Source: Spirochaetaceae bacterium (GTDB lineage: Bacteria > Spirochaetota > Spirochaetia > UBA9216). From it: a stretch of 14,979 nucleotides of DNA. This document shows, piece by piece, positions 6,464 to 13,635 of the stretch. Location: positions 1-14,979 of the forward strand of contig JAQQAK010000140.1 of NCBI GenBank assembly GCA_028527945.1, in the 5' to 3' direction. Position 1 is the first letter of the stretch. Each line of letters starts with the position of its first letter. The notes under the pieces were generated by a model. The model saw only the letters and a program-made list of their open reading frames with translations, was not told the DNA's origin and ran no database searches. Both the position numbers and the translations under genes were made by a program.

Positions 6464-7558
6464 ATGAAGAGAAAGGGGTTGTTATCAATCGTAATTGTAG
6501 GATTAATTGTTGCAACATTATTTTCAGGATGTAAGGCCAAGGCTCAGAATGAGGTATCAAAAGCTAAAATTTCAGAAACCAAAGTTGTTAATACTTCTAC
6601 TGGAAAAACAGATCTTGCTGATAAAGACTTTGATATATCATACGCACCCCAAAAAGACAGCTATAAAATTTATTGTACATATAAAAATATTCATAGCTGG
6701 TATGATGCAATTAAAGCTGGAGTAGACGCAGCTGTTTCGGATATGGAAAAAAAAGGTGTCCATATCGATTATGTTTGGTACGGACCTACAACACCGGACG
6801 CAATAGATCAGGTTAATTCAATTGAAACCGCTGTAGGTCAGGGATATGATTTAATTGCTGTAGATGTTAACCAACCAGAAACAACTGCAAAAGCGATAAA
6901 TAATGCAGTTGATAACGGAGTTCCTGTTGCAACTTTTGCAAGCTCTGATGTTGCTAACTGTGACCGTTCATTCTTTGTAGGAAATACTGATAATTATGGA
7001 GATGGATGTACTTTAGCCAAAGCAGTTTGCGAAAAGATGGGGGGGGCTGGTCAGATTGCCATCCTTGCAGGAACAATGGGTGCTGCATCACATGAAGCAA
7101 GATTGAAAGGTTTTAATGATACCATTGCAAAGTATCCTGGTATTAAAATTGTAGATACACAGCGTGATAACGATTCTGTAGAAAAAGCAATAAGCATTAC
7201 AGAATCATGGTTGGGCGCATATCCCGATCTTGGTGCTATTCTCTGTAACAATATGTCTAACCCTGTAGGAGCCTGCCAAGCTGTGAAGAGTGCAGGTAAA
7301 TCTGGCAAAATTATTATTGGTGGAATGGATCATGATCTTCGAACCCTCCAATATTTGAAAGATGGAACTCTTTATATTGCTCAGGTTCAGAATTGTTATG
7401 ATATGGGATATAAGCTTATTTACTATGCAGTTGAAACAATAGATGGAGCAACTGTTCCTGATTCAACTCCTGTAGGCTCAACCTCAGTTTATATGGACGA
7501 CGCAGATAAATTTATTGATATGCTCTATGGAGAGAAGGCAGATGCAACAGCCCGGTAA
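6464..7558 (+). CDS. Sugar ABC transporter substrate-binding lipoprotein (RbsB-like, periplasmic-binding family 4)
   Basis: This 364-residue protein captures the sugar outside the inner membrane for the importer encoded next. The N-terminus is a lipoprotein signal: MKRK, a hydrophobic stretch, then LFSGC with Cys23 as lipid site. The mature part has the RbsB-type fold: a first strand YKIYCTYKN, the region GYDLIAVDVNQPE, then a second lobe with FFVGNTDNYGDG, GQIAILAGTMGAASHEAR, LGAILCNNM and IIIGGMDHD. The ligand could be a sugar or polyol. ATG 6464 has AGGAGG (6453-6458) at 5 nt spacing, one of the best ribosome sites here, fitting the need for excess binding protein. It follows a structured 226-nt gap and overlaps the ATPase gene by 17 nt. 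The gene holds a run of eight G at 7039-7046 (codons 192-194), unusual in such AT-rich DNA. Confidence 0.9.
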   Translation: MKRKGLLSIVIVGLIVATLFSGCKAKAQNEVSKAKISETKVVNTSTGKTDLADKDFDISYAPQKDSYKIYCTYKNIHSWYDAIKAGVDAAVSDMEKKGVHIDYVWYGPTTPDAIDQVNSIETAVGQGYDLIAVDVNQPETTAKAINNAVDNGVPVATFASSDVANCDRSFFVGNTDNYGDGCTLAKAVCEKMGGAGQIAILAGTMGAASHEARLKGFNDTIAKYPGIKIVDTQRDNDSVEKAISITESWLGAYPDLGAILCNNMSNPVGACQAVKSAGKSGKIIIGGMDHDLRTLQYLKDGTLYIAQVQNCYDMGYKLIYYAVETIDGATVPDSTPVGSTSVYMDDADKFIDMLYGEKADATAR

Positions 7559-9047
7559 AAACGATGATTATATCGTTGAAATGAAGAATATCGTCAAGAC
7601 TTTTCCTGGAACACTAGCTTTAAATAAAGTTAATTTAAAACTCCGGGAAGGAGAAATACATGCTTTAGTAGGTGAAAATGGAGCGGGTAAAAGTACTCTG
7701 ATGAATATTCTTACCGGACAAATTCCTATGGATAATGGGGATCTTCTTGTTGGAGGAAAGTTCTTACAACTTTCCTCCCCTGAGGATGCTTTAAAGAATA
7801 ATATTGTTCTGGTTCCACAGGAGTTAAATCTTATTCCGGAAGCAAGTGTTGCTGAAAATATTTTTCTTGGTAATGAGAATCTACGCTTCGGCTTTATAAA
7901 CTCAAAAGTCGCACGAAAAAAGTCTGAGGAGCTGTTGGGGCTGCTTAATATTGAAATAGATGTCACAAGGCCTGTTAAAGAACTTTCAGCTGCTTATCAG
8001 CAATTAGTTTCAATAGCCAGAGCACTTGCTTATACCCCAAAAGTTTTAATTCTTGATGAACCAACTTCTGTTCTTACTAATGTTGAAGCAGAAAATCTTT
8101 TTAAGGCAATGAACGCTTTAAAGAAAAAAGGCACTGCTATGGTATTTATAACCCATCATCTTGATGAGGTTATGCAGCAGGCCGACAGAATCACAATTAT
8201 GCGAAATGGTGAGCTTGTAGAAGAAGTTTCTGTTTCAGAAATAACAAAAGATGAAATGATCTCAAAAATGGCTGGTAAAAAAGTTCAGCACCTTAAACGG
8301 GTAAAAAGGACTGTATCAGATGAGATCTTTTATGAAGTAAATAATTTATCAAGAGAAGGTGAGTTTGAAAATGTAAGTTTCAATCTTCATAAAGGTGAAA
8401 TCTTGGGAGTTGCCGGTTTAGTTGGTGCGGGGAGAACTGAAATATTTAAATGTGTCTTTGGTATAACAAAGAGCGATTGTTCTTCTCATACATACATCGA
8501 AGGAAAAGAAGTTTTTATTAATTCTCCCAGAGAAGCTATTGCCCAAGGAATGGGGTATGTTGCCGAAGAAAGACGCCACGATGGTATTACTCCAGGTTTG
8601 TCTGTTATGGAAAATATGTTAATTCCGTCTTTTGGCTCATTACTGAAATATGGGTTAATAGATTATAAACAGGCAGAAAAATTAACTGATGAATACATAG
8701 AAAAAATGTCTATAAAAACTTCTTCACGGGAGGCTCTGATAAAGAATTTATCTGGTGGTAATCAGCAGAAGGTAATTGTAGCCAGGTGGATTGCCAAGGG
8801 AGTTAAGATGCTGATTCTTGATGAGCCAACCAGGGGAATTGATGTGAATGCAAAGGGTGAAATACATAATTTAATACGCCAACTTGCAGATCAAGGCGTT
8901 GCTGTAGTTGTTATTTCATCAGAAATGGATGAAGTCCTTTCTATTGCAGATAGGCTTATGGTTATTCATCAAGGTAAGGTTAGCGGTTTTATAGAGGATG
9001 TTGATTCCGCAACACAAGAAAATGTACTTAAAGTAGCTTTTCAGTAA
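7542..9047 (+). CDS. Sugar ABC transporter ATPase, double-domain RbsA/MglA type
   Basis: Two fused ATPase domains (501 residues, the usual size) drive sugar import from the cytoplasmic face. Domain 1 has Walker A GENGAGKST at 44-52, signature LSAAYQQ at 148-154 and Walker B VLILDEPT at 168-175. Domain 2 has the degenerate Walker A GLVGAGRT at 292-299, signature LSGGNQQ at 403-409 and Walker B MLILDEPT at 423-430. Such asymmetry is normal in carbohydrate-uptake type 2 importers and is not decay. I chose ATG 7542 because GGAGAGAAGG (7529-7538) lies just upstream and the protein then begins like RbsA; an upstream in-frame TTG at 7515 would extend it without support. The start overlaps the binding-protein gene by 17 nt, and the permease follows after 18 nt, so the three transport genes form one unit. 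Confidence 0.93.
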   Translation: MQQPGKNDDYIVEMKNIVKTFPGTLALNKVNLKLREGEIHALVGENGAGKSTLMNILTGQIPMDNGDLLVGGKFLQLSSPEDALKNNIVLVPQELNLIPEASVAENIFLGNENLRFGFINSKVARKKSEELLGLLNIEIDVTRPVKELSAAYQQLVSIARALAYTPKVLILDEPTSVLTNVEAENLFKAMNALKKKGTAMVFITHHLDEVMQQADRITIMRNGELVEEVSVSEITKDEMISKMAGKKVQHLKRVKRTVSDEIFYEVNNLSREGEFENVSFNLHKGEILGVAGLVGAGRTEIFKCVFGITKSDCSSHTYIEGKEVFINSPREAIAQGMGYVAEERRHDGITPGLSVMENMLIPSFGSLLKYGLIDYKQAEKLTDEYIEKMSIKTSSREALIKNLSGGNQQKVIVARWIAKGVKMLILDEPTRGIDVNAKGEIHNLIRQLADQGVAVVVISSEMDEVLSIADRLMVIHQGKVSGFIEDVDSATQENVLKVAFQ

Positions 9048-9065
9048 CAGGAGGTTCCGGTAAAT

Positions 9066-10079
9066 ATGAATAGGTTTATGGGTAAAATCGTTAATTTTTT
9101 TAAAACGACAGCAGGGATGGTGCTTATAGTAACCTTATTGGTTGGAGTGGTTGTACAGTTTATAACAGGAAACTTTTTTTCTGCGTATAATATAAGTACA
9201 TTAACAAGAGCTGCATCATTTGTCATTCTTGTAGGATTTGGGCAGACTATTGTTCTTTTAACTGGCGGTATAGATCTTTCTGTTGCGGCTATTGGTTCTG
9301 TCTGTGGAATGGTTAATGCCATCTTTATGGTTAGATATGGAATGAATCCATATTTTGCAATTCTGATAGCTACTTTGATAGGGATTCCACTTGGCGCTAT
9401 AAATGGAATTTTAATCGCAAAGTTGAAATTGACTCCATTTATAGTAACTCTTGCTACAATGGAAATCTTTCAAGGCTTTGTTTACGTTATTACAAAAGGT
9501 ATGCCTATTACAGGAATGCCAGAATGTGCCGGAAGGCTAGCTGATGGAATTATTGGTGGGGCTGTACCTAACATTGTTGTTATAATGATAATTATTTGTG
9601 TTTTATTAACAATTATGTTAACAAAAACCAGATTGGGGCGGTACATATATGCTCTTGGTGGAAATAGAAACTGCGCAAAAATTGTTGGTATTCCTACAGA
9701 ACGAATAGAGATAATTGTTTATTGCTTTAGTGGTCTTTTGTCAGCTTTTGCTGGTGTTATGATGTCATGTAAACTGCAATCATTTCAGGCCACTATTGGT
9801 GAAAGCTGGCAGATGGGGTCAATTACTGCTGCTGTTCTTGGTGGCACTTCCATGCTTGGAGGTTTTGGTTCTGTTGTCGGAACTATCATGGGTGGTTTGT
9901 TGACTGGAGTAATCAGTACTTGTATAACATTGCTGCGTATATCATCATATTGGGAAACCATAGTAACAGGTTTTGTCGTCTTAATTGCTATATTTATTGA
10001 TGCAGTTAAAGATAATGATGCCTTTCATGAAAAATTTTACAGGATTTTTAAATCTAATAAAAAAAGCTCTTTGAAATAA
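9066..10079 (+). CDS. Sugar ABC transporter permease, RbsC type
   Basis: This 337-residue, strongly hydrophobic inner-membrane protein forms the import channel, probably as a homodimer. Many membrane segments are visible, starting with GMVLIVTLLVGVVVQFI. Family marks are LTGGIDLSV at 65-73, NGILIAKLKLTPFIVTLAT at 113-131, LGRYIYALGGN at 190-200 before the cytoplasmic loop that contacts the ATPase, and LGGTSMLGGFGS at 258-269. The tail is short and basic. ATG 9066 is preceded by AGGAGG (9049-9054) at 11 nt. It is the last gene of the operon; its stop codon lies in the loop of the terminator hairpin. With the two upstream genes it makes a complete carbohydrate-uptake type 2 importer. The transported sugar cannot be read from the permease. 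Confidence 0.92.
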   Translation: MNRFMGKIVNFFKTTAGMVLIVTLLVGVVVQFITGNFFSAYNISTLTRAASFVILVGFGQTIVLLTGGIDLSVAAIGSVCGMVNAIFMVRYGMNPYFAILIATLIGIPLGAINGILIAKLKLTPFIVTLATMEIFQGFVYVITKGMPITGMPECAGRLADGIIGGAVPNIVVIMIIICVLLTIMLTKTRLGRYIYALGGNRNCAKIVGIPTERIEIIVYCFSGLLSAFAGVMMSCKLQSFQATIGESWQMGSITAAVLGGTSMLGGFGSVVGTIMGGLLTGVISTCITLLRISSYWETIVTGFVVLIAIFIDAVKDNDAFHEKFYRIFKSNKKSSLK

Positions 10080-10094
10080 TGAAGAGCTTTTTTT
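10059..10094. terminator. Bidirectional terminator between the operon and the Nif3-like gene
   Basis: Seven A plus GCTCTT (10059-10071) pair with AAGAGC plus seven T (10082-10094) around a 10-nt loop. Because of the A-run and T-run it can act in both directions. The permease stop codon is in the loop, and the convergent gene's stop codon overlaps the right arm. Confidence 0.85.
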
Positions 10095-10401
10095 AAATAA
10101 ATGTTTTTACAGCATAATATGCTGGCTCTTCATATGGATGTGATTCTTTTAGAGCTTCAATTGCTTTCTTAAGGTATTGTTCTTGGCAGAGCATTTCAAT
10201 TCGATATTCCTCAACTTTTTCAAGTGTTCCGGTATTTCCTATAAAGGCTTCACTCCCCTCAAGAGGTCTAAACTGGCCTTTACCAAGACATTGCCAGCAG
10301 CATTTGTCATAATCATTATATTTGCCAGCCCCAGCTGCAAAAAGCGCCTCTTTTATCTTTTCTTCAAATCCAACTGGTGCAAAAAAAATAAGTTGATACA
10401 T
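10093..10401 (-). CDS. Standalone Nif3/YqfO-insert-like (CutA/PII-like fold) protein
   Basis: This 102-residue protein resembles the extra ferredoxin-like domain inserted in some Nif3/YqfO proteins, here encoded alone. Recognisable parts are the N-terminal strand YQLIFFAPVGFEEKIKEALF, then GAGKYNDYDKCC, GKGQFRPLEGSEAFIGNTG, and near the C-terminus SHPYEEPAYY at 87-96. No function is established for the single-domain form; relatives are trimeric and have been linked to metal or ligand sensing, but this is not firm. ATG at 10399-10401 has a good GGAAGG ribosome site. It is a single gene, convergent with the sugar operon and divergent from the repeat lipoprotein gene, so context says nothing about its role. 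Two neighbouring Cys at 34-35 and Cys38 are visible, but I cannot assign them to metal binding. Confidence 0.8.
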   Translation of the reverse strand: MYQLIFFAPVGFEEKIKEALFAAGAGKYNDYDKCCWQCLGKGQFRPLEGSEAFIGNTGTLEKVEEYRIEMLCQEQYLKKAIEALKESHPYEEPAYYAVKTFI

Positions 10402-10502
10402 TTATCTTCTTCCTTCCTAAATCTTTGGTGAATTTACACTAAAAATGACTATTAGTAAAAGATACCTCGAAAGAGAGATTATTTTAACCGGGAAGTATAT
10501 AA

Positions 10503-12443
10503 ATGAAAAAGTTATATTTTTTATTAGTAAGTTTTATAGTCTTGATTTTTTACGGTTGTCCCGAGATTGATGATGTTGTTTCTCCTGAAGTTTTTACAAT
10601 TGTATATGATGCTAATGGAGCTGAATCCGGTACTGTTCCAGAAGATGCTACAAAATATGTAGAAGGCAGTGTCGCGGCTATTTTAGGAAATACTGGAAGT
10701 TTATCAAAAAATGGATACATTTTTTTAGATTGGAATACTTCACCTGAAGGAGATGGTCTTTCTTATTCTGAAGGAGATGAGATCTCTATTGGAACAGAGA
10801 TTATTACACTCTATGCAAATTGGAGAAAGCTGTATTCTATTGTATATGACGGAAATAATGCTGATAGCGGAAGTGTACCAGTAGATAACACTGTTTATAG
10901 TATAGATGATACAGCTGTAATTTTAGGCAACACTGGAAATCTTGTAAGAACAGGTTTCAAGTTTGTTGGTTGGAGTTTGTTGCAGGATGGAAGTGGAACG
11001 CTATATTCAGAAGGTGACAATATTGCTGTTGATTCAGATTCAATAATTTTATACGCGCAATGGACCTCTTTGTTCACTATTGTTTATAACTCAAACGGTG
11101 CTGAATCTGGAACCTCTCCGGTAGATAAAACTCAATATGATGAAGGTGCCTCTTGTAGTATTTTAGGCAATACGGGGAATTTAACACGTGATGGTTATGT
11201 TTTTCTCAGTTGGAACACAAAGGTTGATGGTAGTGGTAGTTCTTATTTTGAAGGAGATGAAATTACATTCGGCACTGAGACTATAGTTCTCTATGCTTTA
11301 TGGAAGGCGTTTTATACCATAACCTATAACGCAAATGGGGCTGATAGTGGTACTGTTCCTGTAGATGATAGCAGTTATATGGAAGGTGAATCTGTAATGG
11401 TTTTAGGGAATGTGGGGAATCTTCAAAAAGATGGTTTTATTTTTGGTGGTTGGAATGTATCAGCTGAAGGAGATGAAACTCAATATTTAGAAAGTGAGAG
11501 TCTTTCTGTTAATAACAATAATAATGTTTTATATGCTGTTTGGGATACTTTAAAACTTAAATCATTTGAGTTTAAGAGTCTTTGCAATAGTTCTTTAAGT
11601 ACAGATGTGTCATCGGAAATAAATGAAGACACAGATCTTGTTTTTATAAAAATCCCTCACGGTGCAGATTTAGCATCTTTGATAGCAAATTTTAAAACAA
11701 ATGGTGATTTTGTAAATATCTCAGGAAGTTTTGCGGAAAGTGGAGTTGATACTAAAGATTATACAGCAGATGTTGTATTAGAAACTGGCTTAACTGGAGG
11801 TGAAACAAGATCTTATATTATTCGTGTATTTATCACGGTTAATAGAACTCAGCTTGATTCTATGATTAGCGCAGATGAAAATATCTCAAGGCTTGATGTT
11901 TCTGAGATTGAAGATATGTCAAGCCTATTTAAGGATAATTCAAATTTTAATCAAAATATTAGTTTGTGGGATGTAAGTTTTGTAAAAGATATGCGTTATA
12001 TGTTTATGAATGCGGATAGCTTCAATCAGGATCTTTCAGGCTGGGATGTTGGTAATGTTACAACAATGCGCGGCATGTTTAGAGGTGCTGATGTTTTTGA
12101 TCAGGACATAAATTCATGGAATGTTTCTAATGTAACAGATATGAGCTATATGTTTTGGAACGCAGACAGTTTTGATCATAATATTAATAATTGGAATGTT
12201 CAAAATGTTACACAGATGAAAGGAATGTTTAAAAGTGCGGATATTTTTAATCAAAGTCTTGGTTCATGGGATGTTGGTTCTGTAAGTAATATGGATAGTA
12301 TGTTTTATGGTGCTGTTTATTTTGAGCAGGATTTGACTGCTTGGGCTGGTCTTGTAAAAGAGGATGTTAGTCATTCTGGTTTTAGTGGTGGTAGTTGCCC
12401 ATTAACGTTAGAGCATCATCCATATTTGAGTTGGGACGAATAA
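10503..12443 (+). CDS. Modular surface lipoprotein: four InlB-type repeats, a DUF5018-like domain and BspA-like DUF285 repeats
   Basis: This 646-residue protein begins with a lipoprotein signal ending LIFYGC (Cys19), so it should be lipid-anchored and exposed. Residues 31-350 are four tandem 80-residue Listeria-Bacteroides repeats, each opening like FTIVYDANGAESG and closing like ITLYANW. Residues about 351-446 resemble a DUF5018-type beta domain (KSFEFKSL ... YIIRVFITVN). Residues about 457-620 are 25-residue DUF285 repeats of the pattern FNQDLSGWDVGNVTTMRGMF. The tail has HSGFSGG and HPYLSW, common at the end of such proteins. InlB repeats and DUF285 are known from adhesins and surface proteins of host-associated bacteria; adhesion or matrix binding is an inference. 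The ribosome site (GGGAAG) and a candidate promoter (TTTACA at 10433, TAAAAG at 10456) are weak. It stands alone and is followed by a terminator. Confidence 0.88.
   Translation: MKKLYFLLVSFIVLIFYGCPEIDDVVSPEVFTIVYDANGAESGTVPEDATKYVEGSVAAILGNTGSLSKNGYIFLDWNTSPEGDGLSYSEGDEISIGTEIITLYANWRKLYSIVYDGNNADSGSVPVDNTVYSIDDTAVILGNTGNLVRTGFKFVGWSLLQDGSGTLYSEGDNIAVDSDSIILYAQWTSLFTIVYNSNGAESGTSPVDKTQYDEGASCSILGNTGNLTRDGYVFLSWNTKVDGSGSSYFEGDEITFGTETIVLYALWKAFYTITYNANGADSGTVPVDDSSYMEGESVMVLGNVGNLQKDGFIFGGWNVSAEGDETQYLESESLSVNNNNNVLYAVWDTLKLKSFEFKSLCNSSLSTDVSSEINEDTDLVFIKIPHGADLASLIANFKTNGDFVNISGSFAESGVDTKDYTADVVLETGLTGGETRSYIIRVFITVNRTQLDSMISADENISRLDVSEIEDMSSLFKDNSNFNQNISLWDVSFVKDMRYMFMNADSFNQDLSGWDVGNVTTMRGMFRGADVFDQDINSWNVSNVTDMSYMFWNADSFDHNINNWNVQNVTQMKGMFKSADIFNQSLGSWDVGSVSNMDSMFYGAVYFEQDLTAWAGLVKEDVSHSGFSGGSCPLTLEHHPYLSWDE
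10593..11552 (+). repeat. Four tandem 240-bp coding repeats (InlB/Listeria-Bacteroides type)
   Basis: The repeat units are 10593-10832, 10833-11072, 11073-11312 and 11313-11552, each exactly 80 codons. The core coding for LGNTGNL recurs at exact 240-bp steps (near 10680, 10920, 11160 and 11400). The copies have diverged in DNA sequence, so the expansion is not recent. Confidence 0.9.
11946..12320 (+). repeat. Five tandem 75-bp coding repeats (DUF285, 25 residues each)
   Basis: Units start at Phe482, Phe507, Phe532, Phe557 and Phe582, exactly 25 residues apart, with partial units before (457-481) and after (from Phe607). Each has the form FxQxxxxWDVxxVxxMxxMF, the family consensus. Confidence 0.88.
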
Positions 12444-12450
12444 TATTTTT

Positions 12451-12500
12451 AGGCTGCTCTTTATTCGCTGAGAGCGGGTGCTATGAGCGGCCTTTTTTTT
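12451..12500 (+). terminator. Rho-independent terminator of the repeat lipoprotein gene
   Basis: AGGCTGCTC (12451-12459) pairs with GAGCGGCCT (12485-12493), with one G-U pair. A small inner hairpin CGCT-GAG-AGCG (12466-12476) sits in the loop, and eight T follow. It begins eight bases after the lipoprotein stop codon. Confidence 0.8.
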
Positions 12501-12515
12501 ATCAAAATGATTCAT

Positions 12516-12528
12516 TATAATCCATAAC
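12516..12528 (+). promoter_or_regulatory. -10 box directly before mnmA, suggesting a leaderless transcript
   Basis: A perfect TATAAT (12516-12521) ends only seven bases before the mnmA ATG at 12529, and no Shine-Dalgarno sequence lies between. Transcription would start at or next to the start codon. The -35 position falls in the terminator's T-run and is poor. Confidence 0.45.
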
Positions 12529-13635
12529 ATGATTACAGCTGTTGCAATGAGCGGTGGAGTTGATTCAAGTGCTGCCGCTTGGCTTTTACAAAATGATGTC
12601 GCGTTAAAAAAACTTTATCCGGACAATAAACTTATTGGTGTCACTCACTGGTGGGATGAACTCAGGCTTTCAAGTCCTGATCTACAAAACCGGGCAGAAT
12701 CTGTCTGTCAGCGAATAGGAATCCCGTATCATATTTTTGATGTTGGTTCTTTGTTTAAAACCTGTGTTATGGATGATTTTGCGTCCTGTTATGTAGCAGG
12801 TTCTACACCCAACCCTTGTGTTAGGTGTAATGAGAAGATACGTTTTAATGCCTTTTATTCTCTTTGTATGGATTTTATTTTAGAGAAATCTTCTGAAAAT
12901 GCAGAAGATTTTCATTTTTGTACTGGTCACTATGTTAGAACAGAACAGCGTAATGGAAGTCTTTTTCTTAAGAAAGCTGTAGATTCTTCAAAAGATCAAT
13001 CATACATGCTTTATAGAATTCCAAAAGAAGTCTTGTCTCATTGTATTTTTCCTTTAGGCGAATATACAAAAGATAGAATAAAAGATATCGCTTCTGAGCA
13101 GGGATTTTTTGGAAAAGCCATAGAAGAAAGTCAGGATATTTGTTTTATTAACGATGACTATATTTCTTTTTTAAGACGGCATCTAAGCGAGAAAGAGCTT
13201 GTTGCTCTTGATAAGCCTGGAGAGATCTTTGATATGGAAGGTAATTATTTAGGCCCTTCCCGTGGATTTCTTCAATACACAATTGGTCAACGAAAAGGAT
13301 TGGGGCTTGGAAACGGGCCTTGGTATGTTGCATCAGTTGATGCTGATCAAAATCGTGTAACAGTAGGCCGTAAATCCCAGCTTGGTGTTCAGTATTTTTG
13401 TATAAAAGATACAAATTGGTTTGTTGTTCCACCTGAGGTGGAAAGTGGAAAAACTCTTGAATGTAAAGTTCAGGTTAGATATAACTCAACTGAATATCCT
13501 TGTCGTCTAAAGCAAACTGCCAATGGTCTTTTTTCTGTAGAGCTTTCTCAGTCTGCTATAGCTACTCCGGGGCAGTCTGCTGTTTTTTATGATGGAGATC
13601 TTGTTATTGGTGGAGGCATAATCTGTTATGGTTAA
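12529..13635 (+). CDS. mnmA: tRNA-specific 2-thiouridylase MnmA
   Basis: This 368-residue cytoplasmic enzyme adds sulfur to the wobble uridine (U34) of tRNAs for Lys, Glu and Gln, activating the base with ATP. The PP-loop is SGGVDSS at 8-14. The catalytic cysteine pair is Cys97 in NPCVRCNEKIRF and Cys205 in ESQDICFI; DQSYML at 156-161 is the tRNA-facing motif. IGQRKGLG and a C-terminal beta-barrel follow, and the length is typical. The start is fixed by the family N-terminus, ITAVAMSGGVDSS; there is no ribosome site, and TATAAT lies seven bases upstream. It overlaps the biotin ligase gene by 8 nt. The pairing with birA has no clear functional logic and may simply reflect shared transcription of housekeeping genes. 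Confidence 0.95.
   Translation: MITAVAMSGGVDSSAAAWLLQNDVALKKLYPDNKLIGVTHWWDELRLSSPDLQNRAESVCQRIGIPYHIFDVGSLFKTCVMDDFASCYVAGSTPNPCVRCNEKIRFNAFYSLCMDFILEKSSENAEDFHFCTGHYVRTEQRNGSLFLKKAVDSSKDQSYMLYRIPKEVLSHCIFPLGEYTKDRIKDIASEQGFFGKAIEESQDICFINDDYISFLRRHLSEKELVALDKPGEIFDMEGNYLGPSRGFLQYTIGQRKGLGLGNGPWYVASVDADQNRVTVGRKSQLGVQYFCIKDTNWFVVPPEVESGKTLECKVQVRYNSTEYPCRLKQTANGLFSVELSQSAIATPGQSAVFYDGDLVIGGGIICYG

Noticed and set aside
7515..7541. Earlier TTG start for the ABC ATPase
   Set aside because: It would lengthen the overlap with the binding-protein gene and has no ribosome site, while ATG 7542 follows GGAGAGAAGG and gives the usual RbsA N-terminus.
8400..8470. Degenerate second Walker A in the ABC ATPase as a sign of inactivation
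   Set aside because: GLVGAGRT instead of a canonical P-loop is normal in domain 2 of RbsA/MglA-type proteins.
10593..12320. Regular repeats considered as a CRISPR array
   Set aside because: Units of 240 and 75 bp are contiguous, in frame and encode known protein repeats; there are no spacers.
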